The translations under genes and the position numbers were made by a program. The notes under the pieces are model-generated. The model searched no databases. It was not told the DNA's origin and saw nothing but the letters and a program-made list of their open reading frames with translations. From Pseudomonas piscis (GTDB taxonomy: Bacteria > Pseudomonadota > Gammaproteobacteria > Pseudomonadales > Pseudomonadaceae), in the NCBI RefSeq assembly GCF_009380155.1, contig NZ_WHUV01000005.1, positions 186,001-250,000 on the forward strand: a stretch of DNA of 64,000 bases. Reading direction: 5' to 3'. Below, in pieces: positions 36,265-45,441 of this stretch. How positions within the stretch are numbered: position 1 is the first letter of the stretch; each line of letters starts with the position of its first letter.

Positions 36265-38104
36265 GGACCACCTCCGCGCTGCGCTTGTGCATCTGGCCCT
36301 GGGTCAGCGCCGTCGGGCTGATCTCCCACCAGCTGTCCAGTCCGGCGTCATACAGCGGGGCGACCGCCGGGCGACCGAAGCGGTTCCACCACACCGTGGA
36401 GATGCCCGGTGGGTAATAGTTGGGAATCCAGTAGTAGCCCCACTGCAACACCCGGTCCAGGGCCCGGGCGTGGGCCAGCATGCTGCTGCGGCTGTCGGCC
36501 CGGACCAGGCCTTCGAGCAAGGCATCCACCACCGGGCTCTTGAGCACCATGTAGTTGTTCGAACCCGGATCGTCGGCCCCCTCGGCGCCGTAGTAGTTGA
36601 ACAGCTCGCGCCCCGGAGCCTGGGACACCGGGTAGCCGACGACGATCATGTCGTAGTCGCGGCTGCGCACCCGGTTGGTGTACTGCGCGCTGTCCACCTG
36701 GCGAATGTCGAAGCCGATGCCGATCTGCGCCAGGTTGCGCTTGAACGGCAACAGCAGGCGCTCGAAGCCCTTCTGGCCATTGAGGAAGGTGAACTGCAGC
36801 GGCTCGCCGGCGGCATTTACCAGACGATCGCCGCTGGGGGTCCAGCCGGCCTCGCGCAACAGTTGCAGCGCCTGCAACTGTTGGCCACGGACGATCCCGC
36901 TGCCATCGGTCCTGGGCGCCTCGAACACCTGGCTGAAGACCTCATCCGGGACCTGAGCGCGCCAGGGTTCGAGGATCTGCAACTCCTCTGCCGAGGGCAG
37001 GCCCACCGCCGCCAGTTCGCTGTGGGAGAAGAAGCTGCGCTGGCGCAGGTACATGCCGCGCATCATCTGCCGGTTGCTCCACTCGAAGTCCCACAGCAAG
37101 GCGATGGCCTGGCGTACCCGGCGATCCTGGAACAGCGGCCGCTGCAGGTTGAAGACGAACCCCTGGGTGCCCTGGGCCGCGCCAGGGGCCAGGTGCTCGC
37201 GCTGCAGGCGGCCATCGTCCAGGGCGGCACCGGCATAACCGATGGTGTAGGCAGTGGCGGAGAACTCGCGGTTGTAGTCATAGCCACCGGCCTTGAGGAT
37301 CTGCCGCGCCACATCGGTATCGGAAAAGAACTCCAGGCGCAGGCGATCGAAGTTGTAGCGCCCGCGCGCCACCGGCAGGCGCTCGCCCCACCAGTCCTTG
37401 ACCCGCTCGAAGGTCACGCTGCGCCCGGCATCCACCTTGGCCACTCGGTACGGGCCACTGCCCAGGGGCGGCTCGAAGCCGCCGCCATCGGCAAAATTGC
37501 GTCCGCGCCACCAGTGTTCCGGCAGCACCGGCAACGACGCCAGGTCCAGGGGCAAGGTGCGGCTCTCGGCATTCTTGAACACGAAGCGCACCTGGCTCGG
37601 CGACTCCACCAGGACCTCGGCCACATCTGCGAACTGCTGGCGGTACTTGAGGCTGCCCTGGGTCATCAACAGTTCGAAGGTGAAGCGCACATCGCTGGCG
37701 CTGATCGGCCGGCCATCGGCGAAGCGCGCCGCCGGGTTCAGGTACAACCGCAGCCAGCGCCGGTCCGGGGCCAGCTCCAGGCCCTGGGCCACCAGGCCGT
37801 ACACCGTGTAGGGCTCGTCCTGGGAGCGGTAGGCCAGGGGCGCGTAGACCCAGCCGTCGACCTCGGCCACCCCGGTGCCCTTGTCGATATAGGGCACCAG
37901 GTGGTCGAACGGCCCGCTCTCCAGGGAAGAACGGCGCAAGCTGCCGCCCTTGGGCGCATGCGGATTGACGTAGTCGAAGTGACTGAAGCCTGCCGGATAC
38001 TTCGGCGCCTCGCCGTACACCGTCAACGACGGTTGCACGGCGGCCGACACTGCCGGGCTCAGCAGCACCCACAGCCAGAGCAAGAAGATGGTTCGCAACG
38101 GCAT
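36251..38104 (-). CDS. yejA: Peptide-binding periplasmic protein YejA
   Basis: A 617-residue family 5 extracellular solute-binding protein with a signal peptide (about 1-21, ending VSAA). YejA-type features include the N-terminal HFDYVNPHAPKGGSLR, GTQGFVFNLQRPLFQDRRVRQA and DYDMIVVGYPVSQAPGRELFNYYG. In enterobacteria YejABEF imports oligopeptides and the peptide antibiotic microcin C. The first gene of yejABEF, it is preceded at 38215-38241 by a motif identical in layout to those before the two receptors upstream. This suggests ECF-sigma control. Confidence 0.92.
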   Translation of the reverse strand: MPLRTIFLLWLWVLLSPAVSAAVQPSLTVYGEAPKYPAGFSHFDYVNPHAPKGGSLRRSSLESGPFDHLVPYIDKGTGVAEVDGWVYAPLAYRSQDEPYTVYGLVAQGLELAPDRRWLRLYLNPAARFADGRPISASDVRFTFELLMTQGSLKYRQQFADVAEVLVESPSQVRFVFKNAESRTLPLDLASLPVLPEHWWRGRNFADGGGFEPPLGSGPYRVAKVDAGRSVTFERVKDWWGERLPVARGRYNFDRLRLEFFSDTDVARQILKAGGYDYNREFSATAYTIGYAGAALDDGRLQREHLAPGAAQGTQGFVFNLQRPLFQDRRVRQAIALLWDFEWSNRQMMRGMYLRQRSFFSHSELAAVGLPSAEELQILEPWRAQVPDEVFSQVFEAPRTDGSGIVRGQQLQALQLLREAGWTPSGDRLVNAAGEPLQFTFLNGQKGFERLLLPFKRNLAQIGIGFDIRQVDSAQYTNRVRSRDYDMIVVGYPVSQAPGRELFNYYGAEGADDPGSNNYMVLKSPVVDALLEGLVRADSRSSMLAHARALDRVLQWGYYWIPNYYPPGISTVWWNRFGRPAVAPLYDAGLDSWWEISPTALTQGQMHKRSAEVVHAGL

Positions 38105-38214
38105 TGCAACAAGCCCCTCTGGACAGTGCCCGGGGGCTCGCCGGCCTTGATGGCCCGCGTGCCAGGTTCCCGGTCACGGTTCTCGATGATCGCAACGCCC
38201 CGCTCCTGCCTGTG

Positions 38215-38241
38215 TTGTGCAACCAGGCCGGCATTTTTATA
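38215..38241 (-). promoter_or_regulatory. Candidate ECF-sigma promoter of yejABEF
   Basis: TATAAAAATGCCG (38241-38229) and GCACAA (38220-38215) start exactly 21 bases apart. A CTAGACC block lies 12-18 bases upstream. The arrangement matches the motifs at 41242 and 44419. The leader to the yejA start is long (110 bases). Confidence 0.55.
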
Positions 38242-38301
38242 GAGCGGGGTCTAGATCCATTGGTTATTAAAAAGCCTTCGGACTGCCGTTATCGGCTCGT
38301 T

Positions 38302-41208
38302 TCAGAAGCTGTAGCTGAGCCGGGTGTACAAGGTCCGCCCGAAGGGGTCCGAGTAACGCGGGTCGTAGCCGCTCTGGAAGGTGTAGGTCTGGTTGCTGAA
38401 CGGCGGCTCGCGGTCCAGCAGGTTCTTCACCCCCAGGGTGACGGCCAGGGACTTGCGCCAGGTGTAGGTGCCCGCCAGGTCCCAGACGCTGTAGGCGCCA
38501 ACGCTGTGGTGGGTGCTGGGGTCCGAGTCGTGATAGCCGCTGGTGTAGCGGTTGGTCAGGCTGGCGCCCAGCGGCCCCTGGTTCCAGGTCGCGGTCAGGC
38601 TGTGGCGCCAGCGCGCCACCGCACCGGCGGAGGAGAAATCACCGCCGCGAAAATCCCCCAGCTTGTCGATGAAGGCGCCCTTGAGCTCTTGCTGGTACTC
38701 GTAGCGGTTGACGTAGGTGCCTTGCAACGCCACGCCGAACTGGCCCCAGGCCAGGGCCGGCAGGCGATAGTCGAAGTTGACGTCCACCCCTTCGGTCTTG
38801 AGCTTGCCCAGGTTGGACAGGCCGGTGACCACATGGTCGATGGAGCCATCGGCCTTGCGCACCAGGCGATCGGGATACAGGCCGGGGTTCTCGAACGGCG
38901 AGGACTCGGGGAATTCGGCGATCTGGTTGGCGATATCGATCCACCAGAAATCCAGCCCGGTGGTCAGGCGCTCGAACGGCTGGTAGACGAAACCCAGGGT
39001 CACGTTGCGCGCGGTCTCGGGCTTGAGGTTGCGGTTGCCGCCAGAGCTGCGGTTGAACTGCTGGGCGCAGTCGCGGTTGGCGATCCCACCATTGCTCGGA
39101 TTGCCGCCGGCGCACAGCACCGGATCGTTGTAGTTGGCGTTGGTGAAGGTGGTATAGCTCGGGTTGTACAACTCGTACAACGAAGGGGCGCGGAAACCTT
39201 CGCTATAGGCACCACGAACCACCAGCTCGCGAAACGGCTGGAAGCGGAACGAATACTTGGGGTTGGTGGTGCTGCCGAAATCGCTGTACTTGTCATGGCG
39301 CACCGCCGCCGACAGCTCCAGGCTGTCGAGCACCGGTACGTTGAGCTCGGCGTACTGGGCCTGCACGCTGCGATCGCCCGTCACGGCACCATTGGGATCG
39401 ACTCCCAGGTTCTGCAAGTCGCCGGCAAAGGCCGCGAAATCCTGATGAAAATCCTCCTTGCGATACTCGCCCCCCAGGGCCAGGCCGGCCGGCCCCGCAC
39501 CGAACCAGTCGCCGATCTCGCGGCTGGCACGCCCGTCGATGGACTTGACCCGGCCCACAGCGGTGCCGTAGTCGCCGCTCACCGTGTTGGCCGCCAGCAA
39601 GGCTTGGCCTGCGCTGGTCTGGGGCCCGAAGGGGTTGATCACCCCGTCGGCGATCCCCTGGCGCACCGCCTGATCGAGCACATAACCGCTGCGGATGGTG
39701 TTGGTCACCTTGTTCTGGTTGTAGGCCGCGCCCAGGTTGTAGTCCCAGCCGGCCACATTGCCGTCGAAGCTCAGCAGCAAGCGCTGGTTGCTGTTGTCGT
39801 CTTCATGCCGGCGGGCGCCGACCGGAGCTTCGCGCCAGTTCACCGATACCGGCTGCGAGGGGTCGAGAACAAAGTCGCTGGGCCCCGGGGTGATGCCATT
39901 GCCCGGGTAGAACGCGGTACCCGGGTTGATCTGGTTGCCCATAAGGGTGCCGGGGCCGATCTGGGTGCGGTTCTGGTTGCGCGCCCAGAAGTACTCCAGG
40001 CTGACGTTATGTTCATCGCCAAGTTTGCCGGTGGCCTTGGCGAAGGCCGAGGTCTTCTCGGTTTCCGGCACCAGGTCCAGGTAACTCCACAGGCTCTGCC
40101 GGCAGATGCCATTGCGCGACAGCAACCCCGGGGCGTTGCAGCCGGAACCGGCCAGGGGGTTGGTGGCGTTGCCGCCCTGGTTCCAGTTGGCCGGGAAGGC
40201 CGTGCCGGAGGTGTAGTCCAGGCCGCGACCGGGCTGGTAGTTGTAGGTGTAGCCACGGTCCTTGGCCGCCAGGCGTTCCTGCTTGTCGTGGCTGACCACG
40301 CCAAAGACATTGAAGCGATCTTCCTCCAGGTCGCCGAACCCCCAGCTGCCGCTGAAGTTCTTGCTCTGGCCACCGCCCGAATGGGTCGGGGTGTCGTAGC
40401 TGGTGCTGACCTGGCCGGTGGTGAGGCTGGTCTTGGTGATGAAGTTGATCACCCCGCCGATGGCATCGGTGCCGTACAGCGCCGAAGCACCGTCACGCAG
40501 GACCTCGACCCGATCGATGGCGGCGAAGGGAATGGTGTTCAGGTCCACCCCGGAACCGTTGCTGGAGCTGGTGGCGTTGTTGCTCAGGCGCCGGCCGTTG
40601 AGCAGCACCAGGGTCTTGTTCGGGCCGATGCCACGCAGGTCGGCGAAGGCCGCTCCGCCGCTGCTGGAGCCCACCGAACGCCCGGAGCCCACCGAGGACT
40701 GGTTGGCGGAAATGCGGTTGATCAACTCCTCGGTGCTGGTCACCCCCTGCTCGCGCAGCTTCTCGACCCGCAGGATGGTGACCGGCACCGCGGTCTCGGC
40801 ATCGACCCGGCGGATCGCCGAACCGGTGACTTCGACCCGCTGCAACTGGGTGGTGGGCTCGGCGAAGGTCGCCGGGGTCGGCGCCACGCTGGCGGCCGGG
40901 GTCGCTGCGGCGCTGATCACCACGCCCTGGGCGCCCTCCTCATCCTTCAGGCCAGTGCCTTGCAACGCCAGGGCCAGGGCCTGGTTGTGGCTTAGCTGGC
41001 CCTTGATCGCCGGGGCGGTATGCCCGGCCACCAGCGCCTGGGAAAAAGAGATCGGCAGGCCGCTCTGGCGCGAGATGCTCAGCAGCGTCTGGTCCAGCGG
41101 GCCAGCGGGCAGGTCGAACGACTCGCTGGCGGCCCAGGCCGGCACAACCTGCAGAGACAGCAGCAAGGCCAGGCTCAAGGGGAATTTACGGGGTACAGAC
41201 AGACTCAT
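38302..41208 (-). CDS. TonB-dependent receptor with N-terminal STN signalling domain (second copy)
   Basis: A 968-residue outer-membrane receptor. It has a signal peptide (1-27, ending AWAAS), then an STN secretin/TonB short domain (about 30-105, FDLPAGPLDQTLLSISRQSG). A TonB-box-like VEVTGSAIRR follows, then the plug (DLRGIGPNKTLVLLNGRRL and VEVLRDGASALYGTDAIGGV), then a barrel ending in aromatic SYSF. An STN domain means it can signal through a FecR-type anti-sigma. The start at 41208 has AGGGA nine bases upstream. It lies directly upstream of yejA and downstream of another STN receptor. Peptide or siderophore-like substrate; not known. Confidence 0.9.
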   Translation of the reverse strand: MSLSVPRKFPLSLALLLSLQVVPAWAASESFDLPAGPLDQTLLSISRQSGLPISFSQALVAGHTAPAIKGQLSHNQALALALQGTGLKDEEGAQGVVISAAATPAASVAPTPATFAEPTTQLQRVEVTGSAIRRVDAETAVPVTILRVEKLREQGVTSTEELINRISANQSSVGSGRSVGSSSGGAAFADLRGIGPNKTLVLLNGRRLSNNATSSSNGSGVDLNTIPFAAIDRVEVLRDGASALYGTDAIGGVINFITKTSLTTGQVSTSYDTPTHSGGGQSKNFSGSWGFGDLEEDRFNVFGVVSHDKQERLAAKDRGYTYNYQPGRGLDYTSGTAFPANWNQGGNATNPLAGSGCNAPGLLSRNGICRQSLWSYLDLVPETEKTSAFAKATGKLGDEHNVSLEYFWARNQNRTQIGPGTLMGNQINPGTAFYPGNGITPGPSDFVLDPSQPVSVNWREAPVGARRHEDDNSNQRLLLSFDGNVAGWDYNLGAAYNQNKVTNTIRSGYVLDQAVRQGIADGVINPFGPQTSAGQALLAANTVSGDYGTAVGRVKSIDGRASREIGDWFGAGPAGLALGGEYRKEDFHQDFAAFAGDLQNLGVDPNGAVTGDRSVQAQYAELNVPVLDSLELSAAVRHDKYSDFGSTTNPKYSFRFQPFRELVVRGAYSEGFRAPSLYELYNPSYTTFTNANYNDPVLCAGGNPSNGGIANRDCAQQFNRSSGGNRNLKPETARNVTLGFVYQPFERLTTGLDFWWIDIANQIAEFPESSPFENPGLYPDRLVRKADGSIDHVVTGLSNLGKLKTEGVDVNFDYRLPALAWGQFGVALQGTYVNRYEYQQELKGAFIDKLGDFRGGDFSSAGAVARWRHSLTATWNQGPLGASLTNRYTSGYHDSDPSTHHSVGAYSVWDLAGTYTWRKSLAVTLGVKNLLDREPPFSNQTYTFQSGYDPRYSDPFGRTLYTRLSYSF

Positions 41209-41241
41209 GGATAACCATCCCTGCGTTAGGTTTATGCAGGG

Positions 41242-41268
41242 ATGTGCAATGGCCAGCGGTTTTTTATA
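41242..41268 (-). promoter_or_regulatory. Candidate ECF-sigma promoter of the second receptor
   Basis: TATAAAAAACCGC (41268-41256) and GCACAT (41247-41242) start 21 bases apart, 33 bases before the start codon. CTAAACC lies 11 bases upstream. The first 13-base block is identical to that before the first receptor. Confidence 0.6.
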
Positions 41269-41331
41269 GGCCCGGTTTAGACCGTTGGGAGCTGACCTTA
41301 TACCCACCGGGAATGCACCGCTCGCCCCAGC

Positions 41332-41440
41332 GCTGAAGGTCCTGCGGACCTTGGCGCAGCCTCGCAGGCTCGGCAGCGGCTACAAGAACCGCCGCTGGTG
41401 TGGCCGCTGCCGCTGGCTGCGCAGGGCTCGCAGGGCCACG
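41332..41440. repeat. Interspersed REP-like repeat with inverted partner
   Basis: GCTGAAGGTCCTGCGGACCT begins a 51-base unit ending in CAGCGGCTAC. A diverged inverted partner fills 41400-41440. The same unit recurs at 56451-56500. It lies between the two receptor genes, near the promoter of the second. Confidence 0.6.
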
Positions 41441-41445
41441 GGGAT

Positions 41446-44382
41446 TCAACTGCCGAAGTGGTAGCTCAGGTCCAGCCACCATTGGCGCCCGTAGGCGTCG
41501 TAGTTGCCGGTGGGGTAATAGGGCCAGCCAGCGGAATCATCGTGCTTGTACTGGTTGAGCAGGTTGTTGACGGTCAGGCCGAGGCTGGCGCGGTCGTTGA
41601 TCTTGTAACGGGCGCTGGCGTTGAACACCGTCCAGGGCGACAGCCGGCCATCGCCGTTGCCATTGGTGACGCTGCCGTAGCGGATACCCATCAGGGTCGC
41701 GCTGTAGTGCGCATAGTCCCAGGTCAGGCTGGCGTTGGCCTTGCTGCGCCAGTCATGGTTGCTGCGGTCGGAGCGCAAATCCAGGCTCGCGGCCTGGTCG
41801 GACTCCTTGTAGTAATGCGAAAGCACCAGGGTGTAGCCCAGGGTCGAGCTGAATGCCCCGTAGTCGCCAGCGCCCCAGCGAATGTTGCTCTTGATATCCA
41901 GGCCGCTGACCCGCTCGCTGGCGGCGTTGATGGCATTGACCCGCACCTGCTGCAGCTTGTTGGGGTCCACCGCGGCATTGCCGGGGTTGCGCTGGACCCG
42001 CGCCAGCACTGCCTGGCAACTGGCCGAGTTGATGTCCTGGGCGCCGCTGCGGCAGGCGTTCTCTTCCTGCAACAGGCGGTTCTGATCCACGCTCGTCAGC
42101 AAGTCGTCGATCTGCACCCGCCAGTAGTCGGCGGAAATATCGAAGTTGCGCGACGGCGACCAGACCAGGCCATAGGTCCAGGACTTGCCGCGCTCGGACT
42201 TGAGGTCGCTGGTGCCACTCTGCACGTAGTCCACCCGCCCGCGATCGCAGGCGCCCTCCACGCCCTTGCTGCAGCCGTAGTAGTCGATCTGGTCGGGGTA
42301 GTAGCCGTTGTTGTCGGCCTGGTAGATGTAGTTCAGGTCCGGCGCACGAAAGCTGGTGCCATAGCTGCCGCGTACCAGCAGGCTGGTCAGCGGGCGCCAT
42401 TCCAGGCCCAGGTTGTAGGTCTTCTGCTGCTCGCTGCGATCGGCGAACTTGTACTGGTCCCAGCGTCCGGCCAGGGACGCCAGCACGCTATCGGTGACCG
42501 GCACGCTGAACTCGCCGCCCAGGGCGTAGCGCTTGCGCGAGCCACCGGACTCCTGCGCCGGTGCAACGCCGTAGAACAGCCCCTCGTTGAGCCCCGAGTC
42601 GGGCTCGATGCGATACGACTGCTTGCCCATTTCCAACACCCCGGCGAACCCCACCGGCCCGGCCGGCAAGTCGAACAGATCACCGTTAATCGAGGCGTTG
42701 TAGGTCTGCGACACCGAGCGGCTGGTCTCGGTCTGGTTGCGACGGAACTGGCGCCACTCGTCGGGAGTCAGCGGCCGGTCCAGGCGCGCCGGGTCCGGAG
42801 CGAACACCGGGTGGCCATCCTGGGTACCCAGCTGCGGCCCCAGGTAGAAATCGCGGATGGTCGACAACGGCCGGTAGCGGGTGCTGCGCACGCTGCGATA
42901 TTCCGAGCGGTTGGCCGCCAGCTCGTAGCTCCAGCCACTGTCGCCGAGTTGGTCGGACAGCCCCAGGGTGCCGGTCCAGGAAGTCTCCCGCCATTTGCTG
43001 TTGTTGCTGGTGCGCCCGCCGATCTCCTCCTCGGAGAAGCGCCGGAACCAGCGCTCGAGATTGCCGGTGTTGGCGTTGATGAAATCCGGGGAGGTGAAGG
43101 TCGGGCCGCGGGTGTTGTTCTGGATATGGTCCAGGCCGTACATCAGGTCGGCGTACAACTGCCCGCTATCGCTGAAGTGCCAGGTACCGCGGGTGTAGCC
43201 GTCGTAGTTTTCCTTCTGGGTCTGCAAGGTCCAGTAGTCGTTGTACATCTGGTCGGTGGTACAGCGCCCGCCGCTACCGCCCAGGTGATTGCCGAAGGTG
43301 CCCTGGTAGGCGCCACACCCGGGGCCCAGGTAGCGGCCGGTATCGAGGTTGCGCCGGTAGCCGACGTCCACCGCCGGGCTGCTGCTCATGAACCCGCGGT
43401 CGTCGGCCCAGATCGGTTCGCGCCGGGTCAGCTCCAGGCCGAACAGGCCATCGAAGTCGCCCCAGCTGCCGCCACCGCTCAATTGCAGGCGCTGGTTGTC
43501 GCCACCACCACGCTCGCTGGTGCCACCGCGCAGGTTGAGGTCGATGCCGTCGATCTTCTTCTTGAGGATGATGTTGACCACCCCGGCGATGGCATCCGAG
43601 CCGTAGATCGCCGAGGCCCCACTGCTGAGGATCTCGATGCGTTCGATGACCGCCGAAGGAATGTTGGCCAGGTTGGTGAAGTTGACCTGGCCGCCATAGG
43701 CGGTCGGATAGTCCGCCACTCGCCGGCCGTTGATCAGCACCAGCGTATGGTTGGGGCCCAGGCCGCGCAGGTTGAGGGCACTGGCCGCCGGTTGCCAGGT
43801 GTTGCCGTAGTCCTCGCCCTGGGTCATGCCGGTGTTCTGGGTCTGGGTCGCCAGGGCGTCGTAGACATTGCGATAACCCCGGGCCTCCATCTCCTGCTGG
43901 GTGATCACGGTGACCGGAGTCGCACCGTCGGTCTGCGCCCGGGCGATGCGCGAGCCGGTGACCGTGACCTTCGATAGCCGTGGCTCGCTGGCACTGGCGG
44001 AGCTATCGGCGCGGACCGCAGCCGGGGCAGGCTTGGCCGCTGCCGGGCGCAAGACCAGGCCCTGGTCGCTGGCCTCCACTTCCAGGCCGCTGCCTTGCAA
44101 CGCCCGCTCCAGCGCCTGGCGAGTTTCCAGCGCGCCACGAATGGCCGGCCCCTGCTTGCCTTGCACCAGGTCCTGGCGAAAGGAGATCGGTACCCCGCTC
44201 TGGCGCGAGATATCCAGGAGCACCTGGTCCAGCGGCCCCTTGGTGATATCGAAGGAGAAGACTCCGGCCGCCGGTTCCTGGGCCAGAAGCGGCGCCGGGC
44301 AACTGGCGATGCCCAGGACTACGGCCAACGACAATCGGCATAGATGCCGGAGCGGACGGTTGAAGCAGTTCTGTGAAGACAT
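41446..44382 (-). CDS. TonB-dependent receptor with N-terminal STN signalling domain (first copy)
   Basis: A 978-residue outer-membrane receptor. It has a signal peptide (about 1-34, ending LLAQ) and an STN domain (about 38-115, FDITKGPLDQVLLDISRQSG). A TonB-box-like VTVTGSRIAR is followed by the plug (LNLRGLGPNHTLVLINGRRV and IEILSSGASAIYGSDAIAGV) and a barrel ending LDLSYHFGS. It is the receptor nearest to the fecR/sigma pair and probably the primary surface sensor. Sequence layout is shared with the next receptor, but the barrels are clearly different, so ligands may differ. AAGGG precedes the start. Confidence 0.9.
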   Translation of the reverse strand: MSSQNCFNRPLRHLCRLSLAVVLGIASCPAPLLAQEPAAGVFSFDITKGPLDQVLLDISRQSGVPISFRQDLVQGKQGPAIRGALETRQALERALQGSGLEVEASDQGLVLRPAAAKPAPAAVRADSSASASEPRLSKVTVTGSRIARAQTDGATPVTVITQQEMEARGYRNVYDALATQTQNTGMTQGEDYGNTWQPAASALNLRGLGPNHTLVLINGRRVADYPTAYGGQVNFTNLANIPSAVIERIEILSSGASAIYGSDAIAGVVNIILKKKIDGIDLNLRGGTSERGGGDNQRLQLSGGGSWGDFDGLFGLELTRREPIWADDRGFMSSSPAVDVGYRRNLDTGRYLGPGCGAYQGTFGNHLGGSGGRCTTDQMYNDYWTLQTQKENYDGYTRGTWHFSDSGQLYADLMYGLDHIQNNTRGPTFTSPDFINANTGNLERWFRRFSEEEIGGRTSNNSKWRETSWTGTLGLSDQLGDSGWSYELAANRSEYRSVRSTRYRPLSTIRDFYLGPQLGTQDGHPVFAPDPARLDRPLTPDEWRQFRRNQTETSRSVSQTYNASINGDLFDLPAGPVGFAGVLEMGKQSYRIEPDSGLNEGLFYGVAPAQESGGSRKRYALGGEFSVPVTDSVLASLAGRWDQYKFADRSEQQKTYNLGLEWRPLTSLLVRGSYGTSFRAPDLNYIYQADNNGYYPDQIDYYGCSKGVEGACDRGRVDYVQSGTSDLKSERGKSWTYGLVWSPSRNFDISADYWRVQIDDLLTSVDQNRLLQEENACRSGAQDINSASCQAVLARVQRNPGNAAVDPNKLQQVRVNAINAASERVSGLDIKSNIRWGAGDYGAFSSTLGYTLVLSHYYKESDQAASLDLRSDRSNHDWRSKANASLTWDYAHYSATLMGIRYGSVTNGNGDGRLSPWTVFNASARYKINDRASLGLTVNNLLNQYKHDDSAGWPYYPTGNYDAYGRQWWLDLSYHFGS

Positions 44383-44418
44383 CCCGAAGCCCTTCCCTGT
44401 TGAATGCAGTTGCAGGGA

Positions 44419-44445
44419 ATGAGCAGCGGCAGGCGGTTTTTTATA
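44419..44445 (-). promoter_or_regulatory. Candidate ECF-sigma promoter of the first receptor
   Basis: TATAAAAAACCGC (44445-44433) and GCTCAT (44424-44419) start 21 bases apart, 36 bases before the start codon. CCTAACC lies just upstream. Same layout as the motifs at 41242 and 38215. Confidence 0.6.
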
Positions 44446-44475
44446 GGCCGTGGGTTAGGCCAAGGGGCTATGAGC

Positions 44476-45441
44476 TTATAACCCGCCTTGGCGCGGCTCG
44501 ATGCTGACCCAGTAGGGGCTGTGGTAACGCACCCGGATCGGCAGCGAGCGCTCCAGCAGTTGCAGGGTGCGATCACTTTCGTCCAGCGGATAGAGGCCGC
44601 TCAAGCGCAAGCCGGCGACCTCGGGATCGACCCGCAGGATGCCGCGTCGGTATCGGCGCAATTGCTCGACGATTTCCCCCAGCGGCCGATCGCGCGCCTC
44701 CAGCAGGCCCCGGGTCCAGGCGCTTTCATAGCCCTTGGCCGCCTCCAGGGCCAACAAGCCCTGGCCGTCGAAACGCAGGCTCTGCCCCGCCGTCGCCACT
44801 TGCCGGGTGCCATTGGCCGTCAGCACCTCCACCTGGGAATGCAGCATCACCAACTGGGTCGAGGCTTCGTCGCGACGCACCAGGAAACGGGTCCCCAGGG
44901 CACGCATGCGACCATGCTCGGTCTGCACCACGAACGGTCGCGACGGATCCCTGGCCACGTCCACCTGCAACTCCCCACTGCACAGTTCAAGGTGGCGCTG
45001 GGCCTGGTCGAAATGCGCCAGCACCCGGGTCTGGGCATCGAGCAGCAGCGCACTGCCGTCGTCGAGGGTCAGGCTGCGACGCTCGCCCACGCCGGTGTAC
45101 AGTGCGCCGGCGGGCGGCCACCAATCCAGCTGGCGCCCCAGCAGCCCCGTTGCCAACGCCGCGCCCAGCAGGCCCAGGCTGCTGCCGAGGAAGCGCCGCC
45201 GGCTCGAGGGGGCATTGAGGCTGTGCAGCAGGCTGTCGCGGCTCAGCTGGCGCAGGGCATTGTGTTGCAGGGCCGCGAACCCGCCGCCCATCAGGCCGAT
45301 GACCTGCTCATGCTCAGGGTCGGCGCTGCGCCAGGCGGCGAACGCCTCGGCTTGCACCGCGCTCATCTGCCCCGACTGCAACAGGGCCATCCACTGGGCG
45401 GCCTCGTCCACCACCGCCGGGTCGATCCGCGAGCGGCTCAT
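44476..45441 (-). CDS. FecR-family anti-sigma / sigma regulator
   Basis: A 321-residue inner-membrane regulator. The N-terminal cytoplasmic helix bundle (about 8-60, DEAAQWMALLQSG and AFAAWRSADPEHEQV) is the sigma-binding part. A membrane segment with a twin-arginine-like RRRFLGSSLGLLG (about 84-105) follows, then the periplasmic FecR domain. A C-terminal STN-like stretch (LRLSGLYPLDESDRTLQLL) likely contacts the receptor STN domains. Its ATG overlaps the sigma stop in an ATGA, so the two are made together. Confidence 0.92.
   Translation of the reverse strand: MSRSRIDPAVVDEAAQWMALLQSGQMSAVQAEAFAAWRSADPEHEQVIGLMGGGFAALQHNALRQLSRDSLLHSLNAPSSRRRFLGSSLGLLGAALATGLLGRQLDWWPPAGALYTGVGERRSLTLDDGSALLLDAQTRVLAHFDQAQRHLELCSGELQVDVARDPSRPFVVQTEHGRMRALGTRFLVRRDEASTQLVMLHSQVEVLTANGTRQVATAGQSLRFDGQGLLALEAAKGYESAWTRGLLEARDRPLGEIVEQLRRYRRGILRVDPEVAGLRLSGLYPLDESDRTLQLLERSLPIRVRYHSPYWVSIEPRQGGL

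Noticed and set aside
41398..43977. Plus-strand open frame of 859 codons opposite the first TonB receptor
   Set aside because: Shadow of third-position GC in the receptor gene; no motif, biased composition.
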